Source: Akkermansiaceae bacterium (GTDB lineage Bacteria > Verrucomicrobiota > Verrucomicrobiia > Verrucomicrobiales > Akkermansiaceae). Taken from it: a stretch of 53,119 bases of DNA. This document shows positions 10,037 through 18,768 of the stretch, piece after piece (position 1 is the first letter of the stretch; every line of letters begins with the position of its first letter). The stretch covers positions 1 through 53,119 of the forward strand of contig CAIKHZ010000322.1 in assembly GCA_903827375.1 (NCBI GenBank). The letters are read 5' to 3'. The position numbers were made by a program, and so were the translations under genes. The notes below the pieces were generated by a model, which did not search any database, was not told where the DNA came from, and was given only the letters and a program-made list of their open reading frames with translations.

Positions 10037-10438
10037 GGCGGTTGGTATTGAATTGTTAGCCCGATCTGGCGGCGACCGCTATGGGGTGTAACCCACCCCA
10101 CGTGAGGCGATCCGACAGGCACCGGAATTCGACGGGAAGTTTCCAATCACTCCCGATTACGAGACGAGATTGCACCAGCATGATCAGAGCAAGGGCTGCT
10201 GACCCGGAAAGACTCTGCCCGAATAGCTGCCGGATTAACGCTGGCGAGACGTTTCAAAGCCATCAGGGGCGGGCGTTGTGGAGTGGTCTCATTCCCGGTT
10301 GCAGCGGCGGAGAGGTGATGCTAGATTCATCCCATGCCATCGAACACGATACCAAACATCACGCGTACCAAAATTAACACGCTTGATCTTCGGGTGAACC
10401 ACATGTGACAAATGTTAGATCAGTATTGAGAGTCACGC
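10037..10438. other. Intergenic region of about 400 bp with a dispersed repeat copy
   Basis: No convincing gene is seen; the one open frame here (10081-10377) has no family features and ends in low-quality sequence. The region separates divergent genes, so it should hold promoters for both, but I could not pick convincing boxes. It carries a copy of the GGGGTGTAACCC element at 10083-10094. Confidence 0.5.
10080..10101 (+). repeat. Copy of the GGGGTGTAACCC intergenic element
   Basis: TATGGGGTGTAACCC (10080-10094) is identical to 18626-18640. GGGT and ACCC form a small dyad around GTA. The following CCACGTG resembles the tail of the copy at 3262. Confidence 0.45.
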
Positions 10439-11086
10439 ATGAGCTTTGACAGACTGGCAAGGTGCTACGGAGTGTTGGAAGCCTTCGCTGCGGGTGGTAA
10501 AATGCAAAAGTGTCGGCTTGCGTTTCTGGATGATATCCCAGTGCCGCGCAAAGTGCTGCTCGCCGGCGAAGGCCACGGGCGGTTTCTTTTGGAATGTGTC
10601 AGGCGTTATCCCGAAGCTATGATTGTGGTGGTGGATTCCAGTATAGGAATGCTGCAGGTGGCGAGAAACAAGCTGGTGTTGTTGGAAACCGCAAACGTCC
10701 GGGTTGAGTTTGTGCATGCGGATGTGTTGCATTGGGACGCTCCCGTGGGAAAATTTGATTTGATCGTAACCCATTTCTTTCTGGATTGCTTCGTTGCGGA
10801 TTCACTCGCCGGGGTGGTTGCTCGCCTGGGTATGTTGGCATCTCCGGACGCTCATTGGTTGCTGGCGGATTTTCAAATCGCTCCGACCGGATGGGCAGGT
10901 TTGAGGTGCCGGGTGATTGTAGGACTGCTCTATCGATTTTTCCGCGTCGTTTGCAGGTTGAAGGCTGACTCGCTGACTTGTCCGGATGAGGATCTCGAAA
11001 TGGCGGGATTTCACAGGCACCGTCGAACGACGAGCGAGTGGGGGTTGTTGAAAAGCGAGTGGTGGCGGCGAGAAAGGTCGGTATGA
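10439..11086 (+). CDS. Class I SAM-dependent methyltransferase
   Basis: The 215-residue protein has the Rossmann methyltransferase order. Motif I is VLLAGEGHGRFLLEC (a G-x-G-x-G variant near residues 40-52), the acidic end of strand 2 is MIVVVDSSIGML, motif II is FVHADVLHW, and motif III is FDLIVTHFFLDCF. A C-terminal part contains PTGWAGLRCRVIVGLLYRFF. The D-F-Q-I-A-P-T-G-W-A-G segment resembles methyltransferases of small molecules. The substrate cannot be told. The ATG at 10439 gives a natural start (MSFDRLARCYGVLEAFAAG). It is 122 bp ahead of the copper-type ATPase gene; a separate promoter lies between them. Confidence 0.75.
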   Translation: MSFDRLARCYGVLEAFAAGGKMQKCRLAFLDDIPVPRKVLLAGEGHGRFLLECVRRYPEAMIVVVDSSIGMLQVARNKLVLLETANVRVEFVHADVLHWDAPVGKFDLIVTHFFLDCFVADSLAGVVARLGMLASPDAHWLLADFQIAPTGWAGLRCRVIVGLLYRFFRVVCRLKADSLTCPDEDLEMAGFHRHRRTTSEWGLLKSEWWRRERSV

Positions 11087-11170
11087 CCGGATTGTTCAGG
11101 TCGGGTTTCACCCCATAGAAAAAACAGCGTTGCAGGTGGAGACTGAAAATCGGGCATCCCAAATCCGCTA

Positions 11171-11201
11171 TTGAAACGTACGAGGATGTCCTCAATAGAA
11201 T
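11171..11201 (+). promoter_or_regulatory. Promoter of the copper ATPase gene with a MerR-type 19-bp spacer and a dyad
   Basis: TTGAAA (11171-11176) and TAGAAT (11196-11201) are separated by 19 bp. The spacer holds the palindrome GAGGATGTCCTC (11182-11193). Long 19-20 bp spacers with a central dyad are the hallmark of promoters controlled by MerR-family metal sensors such as CueR. Transcription would begin at or within a base or two of the ATG at 11209, making the mRNA leaderless. No merR-type gene is in the window. Confidence 0.45.
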
Positions 11202-11208
11202 AAAACCT

Positions 11209-13477
<2,269 letters not shown>

Positions 13478-13485
<8 letters not shown>

Positions 13486-13520
13486 ACCACAATTCACCTT
13501 GATGCCCTCACACCAAGGTG
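13478..13520. terminator. Tandem hairpins between convergent genes (likely two-way terminator)
   Basis: AATTGTG (13478-13484) pairs with CACAATT (13488-13494) around three bases. Directly after it, CACCTTG (13495-13501) pairs with CAAGGTG (13514-13520). The pair lies between the stop of the ATPase gene and the end of the minus-strand kinase gene. Confidence 0.55.
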
Positions 13521-13549
13521 TCTTGAAATCGTGACGCGCTTGATTGAGG

Positions 13550-15334
13550 TCAGGTTGTTGCGGGTTTCGCCACGTCGGTATTTGCGGTGCCGGCGGTGGC
13601 AAACTCCATCACCTCACTCAGGGTGTCCATGAATTGGTTGACCTTGATTGGTTTTGTTAGATAGCGGAAAAATCCCGCTTCGAGGCCTTTATCGATGTCG
13701 CGCGGCATGGCGTTGGCACTGAGGGCGACGATTGGAATGTGCGCTGTGAGCGGATCGAGGCGCAGGATTTTCATCGCTTCGATGCCGTTGATGCCGGGCA
13801 GGTTGATGTCCATGAGGATGACATCGGGCAAGCTGACGCGTGCGAGATTGATGCCGTCGTTGCCGTTTTGCGCGGTGAGCAGACGCATGTCGGGGCGGCG
13901 TGCGATGAGTTGCTCGATGAGTTTGACGTTGGCAGGGTTATCCTCAACATAAAGCAGCAAGCCCAATTTGCGGCCATCAATGACCGGCGGCGCGGCTTCT
14001 GCGGCACATGCGGCTTCGATGTACCGGGCATGGGGATCACTGGCGATGAGCAGTTCGAGCCAAAACTCGCTACCCGTCCCTATCGTGCTCGCCACACCAA
14101 TCTGACCCTGCATGAGTTCGACCAAGCGCTTGCTAACAACCAGACCGATGCCGGTGCCTTCCTCGCCGCCGGCTTCCTGACCGAGGCGATTGAACGGCTG
14201 GAACAATTGCGCCAGGTTTTCAGGAGACAGACCCGCACCGGTGTCCTTGACGCTGATGCGAACCCGGTCGGGAAGGGGCATCATGCAGTCCACGCTGACT
14301 GAACCGTCGGTTTGGTTGTATTTGATCGCGTTGGAAAGCAAATTGATGATCACCTGTTTGACGCGGGTGCGGTCGGCCTTGATATAGCAGGGATTGGCGA
14401 AGGACGGGAAGGTCATACTGATGCCGCGCTTCTGCGCTTGCGGTTCGATCATCGACTGACATTCCATCATGATAACGGACAGCGGCACGGCTTCCAGCGA
14501 CAGCGACAGACGGCCGGACTCGATGACCGCCAGATCGAGGATTTCGCCGATCAGCTCTAGCAGGTACCACCCAGCGTGCAGGATTTGGTCGATGCTGCCC
14601 TTCTGCGAGGGGGTGGGCGACGGTGTGTCGGAATCCATCAGTTGGGCGAAACCCAGGATTGCATTGAGCGGCGAGCGCAGTTCATGACTCATGCTGGAGA
14701 GAAAGTCAGATTTGGCCAGATTGGCTTTTTCCGCGACGGCTTTGGCTTTCTCCAGTTCGAGGGTATTTTCCTGCAACACCTTGTACACGCGATTGCGCTC
14801 CTCTTCGATTTGCTTGCGCAAGGTATTGTCGGTGCCGATCAGCAGATAGCCGATGATGGCGTCCCGCGCGTCGCGCAGGGCCGTGACCGATACGACTGCC
14901 GGGAAGCGGCTGCCGTCCTTGCGGATGTAGGTCAGCTCGTAGATGTCCTCGATGCCGCGCGTCGCCTTGAAAACCAAGGTCTCGAAGCCCGGCGTGATTG
15001 GTGTGCCAATTTCGGTGCTTAATACCTTGGCACGCGCGATCACTTCCTGGGGGTCGGAAATGTCGGCCGGCGTGATTTTGTTCATCACCTCGGCCGCCGT
15101 GTAGCCCAGCATGCGCTCCGCGCCAACGTTGAAGATCTGGATGACGCCCTTCGCGTCGGTGGCGATACTCGAGAAGTTGGCGCTGTTGAAAATCGCGCTC
15201 TGCAAAGCCTCGGTTTTAAGATCCTCCATCGTCAACGCCACCAGCCCCCGGTCGGATTCGGCGAGTTCCTCCTGCAATGCGCGAACCATCGCTTGCGTAT
15301 TGGCCAGTTGCTGCTGTAACTCTTCGGCTCTCAT
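13550..15334 (-). CDS. Hybrid sensor histidine kinase / response regulator of the stressosome operon
   Basis: The start is the ATG at 15334, whose TGA overlaps the previous gene's stop (ATGA); the longer open frame upstream is the previous gene in another frame. The 594 residues show an N-terminal coiled coil (EELQQQLANTQAMVRALQEE), a PAS domain (about 60-165: SIATDAKGVIQIFNVGAERM, then YIRKDGSRFPAVVSV), and a HisKA site SHELRSPLNAILGF with the phosphorylated His at about 216. Next come HATPase_c boxes (NLLSNAIKYN, DTGAGLSPENLAQLFQPF, GTGIGLVVSKRLVELM) and a C-terminal receiver (YVEDNPANVKLIEQL, VILMDINLPGINGIEAM, ALSANAM). No transmembrane segment is seen, so it is cytoplasmic. The lack of a DNA-binding output means a further partner is needed. 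Its position as last gene of the RsbRST-X operon suggests it carries the stressosome output. Confidence 0.88.
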   Translation of the reverse strand: MRAEELQQQLANTQAMVRALQEELAESDRGLVALTMEDLKTEALQSAIFNSANFSSIATDAKGVIQIFNVGAERMLGYTAAEVMNKITPADISDPQEVIARAKVLSTEIGTPITPGFETLVFKATRGIEDIYELTYIRKDGSRFPAVVSVTALRDARDAIIGYLLIGTDNTLRKQIEEERNRVYKVLQENTLELEKAKAVAEKANLAKSDFLSSMSHELRSPLNAILGFAQLMDSDTPSPTPSQKGSIDQILHAGWYLLELIGEILDLAVIESGRLSLSLEAVPLSVIMMECQSMIEPQAQKRGISMTFPSFANPCYIKADRTRVKQVIINLLSNAIKYNQTDGSVSVDCMMPLPDRVRISVKDTGAGLSPENLAQLFQPFNRLGQEAGGEEGTGIGLVVSKRLVELMQGQIGVASTIGTGSEFWLELLIASDPHARYIEAACAAEAAPPVIDGRKLGLLLYVEDNPANVKLIEQLIARRPDMRLLTAQNGNDGINLARVSLPDVILMDINLPGINGIEAMKILRLDPLTAHIPIVALSANAMPRDIDKGLEAGFFRYLTKPIKVNQFMDTLSEVMEFATAGTANTDVAKPATT

Positions 15335-16347
15335 AGAATCCTTTTTCTGACCACAAGCACAGTGGCGTCGTCCTCTTCCTTGGCCAGCAACCGCAGGAAT
15401 TCCTGCGCCAAGGCCGGGGCCGGTTGTTCCGCCAAGCCGGGGAAATCCTTCCAGTTCCAGTGCGTGCGCAGTCCGTCGGAATGAAGCACGAAGATGTGGT
15501 CGGGCGGCCAAGGATGTTTTGTAACCAACGCATCCGGCGCGTTGAGGCCAAGGACGCCCCGGCGGATGGAGAAAGGAAACGACTTGGAGCCGGGGAAAAC
15601 CCGGGCCTCAATGTTGCCCAAGGAAGCAAAGGCCAGTCGGCCTTCCCCCCAGTCAAAGCGCGCCAGGGCCATCACCACTCCGCGGGTCGCGCGGCAGGCG
15701 CGGCCCGTGCCGCGAAAGATCTGATCGAGCGGCAAATCGAAATGGTCCTCCACATACTGTCGCGCGGCTAGGGCGGCACGGTGAGCGAGTTGGCCGTGGC
15801 CCAAGCCGTCAATCACGCCTACCAGCGCGCTCTCGCTCCATTGCTTGACCACAAAAGTATCCCCATTGTCCGTGCCGGGGTGGCGCGGTCGCGTCGCCAC
15901 GCCGAAGGCGAGCGGGCAAGGGCGGATGCTGGCCGCCTGCTGCCGCACCAACTTGCGGCAGACGATGCGGGTGCCCCTGCCGTGTTTCGAAGTGATGTCC
16001 AATTCGTCCATCAGACGGTTGACGGCACCCAAGCCGGTGCCGCGGGTGCCGGCAGTGGAGAAACGATCGGTCAGGGCCTGCTCCACATCGGCGATGCCGG
16101 GGCCGTCGTCACGCGATTCAATCTCCAAGCCGACACGCCCACCGTCGGCGAGCGGCGTCAGGGTCAACATTCCACCTTGGGCGTGCTTGATCAGGTTGGT
16201 GGCCAGTTCGGTCATGGCGAGGGCGATTTCTTCGCAGGCTGCACTGTCAAATCCGATGCCTTTGGCCAAAATTTTGGCCGCGCGCCGCGCTGCGCCGACG
16301 TTACTGGGATGCAGGATTTCAAGGGTCTGTGGAGGTTGAGATTGCAT
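15331..16347 (-). CDS. RsbT-like kinase fused to an RsbX-like PP2C phosphatase
   Basis: Residues 1-135 form a GHKL-type anti-sigma/serine-kinase domain (EEIALAMTELATNLIKHAQG, the N box; DDGPGIADVEQAL; GTGLGAVNRLMDELD). Residues 145-338 are a PP2C/SpoIIE-type phosphatase of the RsbX kind, with TDNGDTFVVKQW, LVGVIDGLGHGQLAHRAAL (metal-binding D-G-x-G-H-G) and FVLHSDGLRTHW. In stressosomes RsbX removes phosphates from RsbR and RsbS to reset the complex. The fusion puts an RsbT-like binding domain on the phosphatase. The stop overlaps the kinase gene start (ATGA). One base separates it from rsbT upstream. Confidence 0.85.
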   Translation of the reverse strand: MQSQPPQTLEILHPSNVGAARRAAKILAKGIGFDSAACEEIALAMTELATNLIKHAQGGMLTLTPLADGGRVGLEIESRDDGPGIADVEQALTDRFSTAGTRGTGLGAVNRLMDELDITSKHGRGTRIVCRKLVRQQAASIRPCPLAFGVATRPRHPGTDNGDTFVVKQWSESALVGVIDGLGHGQLAHRAALAARQYVEDHFDLPLDQIFRGTGRACRATRGVVMALARFDWGEGRLAFASLGNIEARVFPGSKSFPFSIRRGVLGLNAPDALVTKHPWPPDHIFVLHSDGLRTHWNWKDFPGLAEQPAPALAQEFLRLLAKEEDDATVLVVRKRIL

Positions 16348-16348
16348 T

Positions 16349-16759
16349 CTATTTCTTCAGCCACTTGCGCACAACCACCGTCGTACCCTTGCCTACGGTC
16401 GATTCGATCACCAGTTCATCCATGAGGCGCTTGACACCAGGCAGTCCCATGCCCAGTCCCTTACCGGTGCTGAAGCCCATTTCCATCGCCTTTTCGAGAT
16501 CGACAATGCCTGGTCCGCTGTCCTCGAAGGTCAGTTCCAGACCCACTCTGGCATCTTGATTTAGAGAGCGCCAGTGCATGACGCCGGACTTGGCGTAATG
16601 GTAGATGTTGCGGGTCAGTTCCGAGGCGGCGGTGACGATGCGGGTTACATCGGTGATGCCAAAGCCCAAGGCTGTGGCCGCGTCGCGAACGACTTTGCGC
16701 GCCATCACGATGTCGTTCTCGGAGGTGATGCAGAATTCGCCTTGGTGTGGTTCATTCAT
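16349..16759 (-). CDS. rsbT: RsbT-like serine/threonine kinase of the stressosome
   Basis: The 136-residue cytoplasmic GHKL kinase normally sits bound to RsbR-RsbS, phosphorylates both on stress and is then released to act on its target. Visible motifs are the N box VTAASELTRNIYHYA, DSGPGIVDLEKAM (G1 box) and STGKGLGMGLPGVKRLMDEL (G2 box). The start is ATG 16759 (MNEPHQGEF), which overlaps the rsbS stop as ATGA. The open frame upstream of it is rsbS in another frame. Length and order match the family. Confidence 0.9.
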   Translation of the reverse strand: MNEPHQGEFCITSENDIVMARKVVRDAATALGFGITDVTRIVTAASELTRNIYHYAKSGVMHWRSLNQDARVGLELTFEDSGPGIVDLEKAMEMGFSTGKGLGMGLPGVKRLMDELVIESTVGKGTTVVVRKWLKK

Positions 16760-17133
16760 ACGCAGCGTGCTCCGGAGGGCGCGGCGTTGAGCAGGTCCAA
16801 CGCCCGGTCCACGTCCAGGGCCGTCAGAGCGTTGCCCACCGTCAGACCCAGTTGAGTTGCGGTGACGGCCACACTGGCGCACATGCCCGCCAGCACCGTG
16901 CGACCGCCCATGAGCCCGACCATTTGCACGGTTTCCGCAACCGTGCGCGCAAAGAAGGAGTCCAAGGTCTGGACCGTGGAGATGTCCAGCACTAGGCCCC
17001 TGGCTTCATAGAGCGCCATGGCCTGCAGCACCCGCTCCTGGAGTGCCGATATAGTCTCGTCGTCCGGGTCGGGTGGCACCGTGACTAGCAGTAAATCGCG
17101 GAGTTTGATGACTGAGATACTTTCGAGGGCCAT
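16756..17133 (-). CDS. rsbS: RsbS-like STAS-domain scaffold of the stressosome
   Basis: This single STAS-domain protein of 125 residues forms the stressosome core with RsbR and holds RsbT. The phosphorylation site is visible as Ser in LDSFFAR (equivalent to B. subtilis RsbS Ser59), inside GLVLDISTVQTLDSFFAR. The following MVGLMGGRTVLAGM and ASVAVTATQLGL strands match the family. It starts at ATG 17133, 12 bp after rsbR, and overlaps rsbT. Confidence 0.9.
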   Translation of the reverse strand: MALESISVIKLRDLLLVTVPPDPDDETISALQERVLQAMALYEARGLVLDISTVQTLDSFFARTVAETVQMVGLMGGRTVLAGMCASVAVTATQLGLTVGNALTALDVDRALDLLNAAPSGARCV

Positions 17134-17145
17134 AAAGTTCCTTTC

Positions 17146-17988
17146 TCAGCGGCTATCGTCCTTGCGGACGACCTTCAGATTCAGGATGTCCAACGCCACC
17201 TGCAGGCCGCCGGACAGTGACGAGCGCGTCATAATGCCCGTCAGGTCGATGCCGAGGTGGACCAGTGTCTGGGCGATGGCCGGCCGCACGCCCGTCAACA
17301 CCACCTGCGCCCCCAGCAGGCGTACGGCACTGATGGTCTCGATCAGGTGTTGCGCCGTCTGCGTGTCAACCGTCGGCACGCCCATGATGTCCACTAAGGC
17401 CACGGGGGAATTGGTTTCCACGATGCGGTTGAGCAGCCGCTCCATGAACTGCTGGGTGCGTTGGCTGTCGAGCGAGCCGATGAGCGGCGCGACCACCACG
17501 CCCTGCCAGACTTGCATGACCGGCGTGGACAGTTCCATGATTTCCTTGGACTGCTGTTGAATCTGCTCCTCGGCCTGTTTGCGCTCGGTCAGGTCGCGCG
17601 TCACTTTCGAGAAGCCCCGCAGCGAGCCGTCCTTGTCGCGCAGTGCCGAGATAATGACGTTAGCCCAGAACCGCTTGCCGTCTTTCCGCACGCGCCAGCC
17701 TTCGTTCTCAAATCCACCTTCCTTGGCCGCGGTCTTCAGTTCCTGTTCGGGCAGGCCCTGCTGCACGGCCTCAGTCGGATAAAAGCAGGAGAGGTGCTTG
17801 CCGATGATCTCCTCGGCGCGATAGCCCTTGAAGCGTGCGGCACCCGCGTTCCAACTGGCCACATGCCCTGTGGGATCGAGCATGATGATGGCGTAGTCTT
17901 TGATTCCTTCCACCAGCAGGCGGAAACTTTCTTCACTGCCCAGCACGGTGGCTGGGGATTTGGACGGCGTGTTCGTTGCTTTTTTCAT
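17146..17988 (-). CDS. rsbR: RsbR-like stressosome protein with a PAS sensor domain
   Basis: The 280-residue protein has an N-terminal PAS domain (about 17-140: YAIIMLDPTGHVASWNAGAA, FKGYRAEEIIGKHLSCFYP, VRKDGKRFWANVIISALRD) and a PAC end followed by a coiled linker (RKQAEEQIQQQSKEIMEL). The C-terminal STAS domain holds VALVDIMGVPTVDTQTAQHL, where Thr after V-D matches RsbRA Thr171, and VVLTGVRPAIAQTLVHLGID, where Thr matches Thr205. PAS sensors replace the globin-like N-domain of the B. subtilis protein. The start is ATG 17988 with an AAGGA site 9-10 bases upstream; an in-frame upstream ATG (18030) would overlap the small gene before it. It is the first core gene of the operon. Confidence 0.9.
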   Translation of the reverse strand: MKKATNTPSKSPATVLGSEESFRLLVEGIKDYAIIMLDPTGHVASWNAGAARFKGYRAEEIIGKHLSCFYPTEAVQQGLPEQELKTAAKEGGFENEGWRVRKDGKRFWANVIISALRDKDGSLRGFSKVTRDLTERKQAEEQIQQQSKEIMELSTPVMQVWQGVVVAPLIGSLDSQRTQQFMERLLNRIVETNSPVALVDIMGVPTVDTQTAQHLIETISAVRLLGAQVVLTGVRPAIAQTLVHLGIDLTGIMTRSSLSGGLQVALDILNLKVVRKDDSR

Positions 17989-18007
17989 GGGAGTCCTTGT
18001 TCCTTTG

Positions 18008-18184
18008 TTAGACAGCACGTTTGGGCGCACCTTTTTTGGGGATTGTTGGTTTGGTTGCTTTCAAGAATGGCCCTGCGGCTTTTTCGAACAACGACGGAGT
18101 TTTCGGATCCGTGACCTTTGCGACATCGTCGCGTTGCGGGTCCTTCGATTGTCCTTTTTTGTCCTGTTTGGCATTCCGGTTCAT
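18008..18184 (-). CDS. Small basic protein encoded just before rsbR (58 residues)
   Basis: A short frame from ATG 18184 to TAA at 18008-18010 encodes a Lys-rich protein with good codon character. It begins MNRNAKQDKKGQSKDP, continues VAKVTDPKTPSLFEKAAGPF and ends TKPTIPKKGAPKRAV. It contains no membrane segment and no Cys. I do not recognise the family. It lies only 19 bp before rsbR on the same strand, so it probably belongs to the stressosome transcript and could be a partner or modulator. It could instead be a small nucleic-acid-binding protein. An overlapping frame starting at 18200 codes for Cys/Arg-rich sequence without family features and is less likely. Confidence 0.5.
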   Translation of the reverse strand: MNRNAKQDKKGQSKDPQRDDVAKVTDPKTPSLFEKAAGPFLKATKPTIPKKGAPKRAV

Positions 18185-18228
18185 CGCGTGCTGGTGGCAT
18201 GCTACGCGGTGGGCTAATTCTTTGCTGT

Positions 18229-18240
18229 GGGGTGTAACCC
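18229..18240 (+). repeat. Copy of the GGGGTGTAACCC intergenic element
   Basis: GGGGTGTAACCC, followed by TACCCTGCGCG, as in the copy on the minus strand at 3262-3287. It lies upstream of the small gene that leads the stressosome operon. Confidence 0.45.
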
Positions 18241-18396
18241 TACCCTGCGCGATGCCACACCCAAGCTCGGGCAGCTCACCAGAAGGGAGTGCGACCAGGC
18301 GGTCATCCCCCCTGAGCGCATGACACGCCTACAGTGGTGCCGGTGTTTGGTGGCCATGATGGACCGCTCTCACGGGCTGGCATTTGCGTGTTCAAA

Positions 18397-18591
18397 TCAT
18401 TTATCCAATGCCTTATCCACCTTTTCGCCGGCTTTCTCAACAGGGCCTTTCGGATCGACGGCGTCTTTCACTTTTTCGACGGCTTTGTCGGCACTCTCAC
18501 CGGCCTTTTCCGCCGGCCCCTTTTCCCTGCAGGAAACGACTGAGGCGACTAATGGGAACAAACACAACGACAACAATAATGTGGTTTTCAT
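18397..18591 (-). CDS. Small lipoprotein with amphipathic lysine/alanine repeats
   Basis: The 64-residue product starts at ATG 18591 with a signal peptide (MKTTLLLSLCLFPLVASVVS) and a lipobox Cys at residue 21. The mature part is a charged helical repeat (EKAGESADKAVEKVKDAVD, then EKAGEKVDKALDK), in which A-G-E-x-x-D-K-A-x-x-K recurs. Such small helical lipoproteins resemble entericidin-like or apolipoprotein-like envelope proteins, but no firm family can be given. An in-frame ATG at 18612 is upstream but gives a worse signal peptide. It lies alone between the stressosome operon and the pre-peptidase gene, all on the minus strand. Confidence 0.7.
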   Translation of the reverse strand: MKTTLLLSLCLFPLVASVVSCREKGPAEKAGESADKAVEKVKDAVDPKGPVEKAGEKVDKALDK

Positions 18592-18625
18592 GTGCCCAAA
18601 ACTACGCACCAAGCGGTGCTTGTTC

Positions 18626-18640
18626 TATGGGGTGTAACCC
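18626..18640 (+). repeat. Copy of the GGGGTGTAACCC intergenic element
   Basis: TATGGGGTGTAACCC, identical over 15 bases to 10080-10094, followed by GCCTTGTTGCC. It is upstream of the small lipoprotein gene (minus strand). Confidence 0.45.
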
Positions 18641-18664
18641 GCCTTGTTGCCATCCTTCACTAAG

Positions 18665-18680
18665 GAAGACAGAAGACAGA
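18665..18680. repeat. Short AGAAGAC heptanucleotide repeat
   Basis: GAAGACAGAAGACAGA, just over two units of a 7-base repeat, lies between the lipoprotein gene and the end of the pre-peptidase gene. Confidence 0.5.
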
Positions 18681-18768
18681 CGATCGCTGCGCTGCAAGAC
18701 AGGACAAAGAAGAGCCACCGGACCGCGCAAGGCACTTCTTGTTCCCGTCTTCAGTGCTTGTGTCTTCT

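Noticed and set aside
10081..10377. Open frame of 98 codons in the gap before the methyltransferase gene
   Set aside because: Mixed composition, no Shine-Dalgarno, no recognisable domain, and it starts within a dispersed repeat copy.
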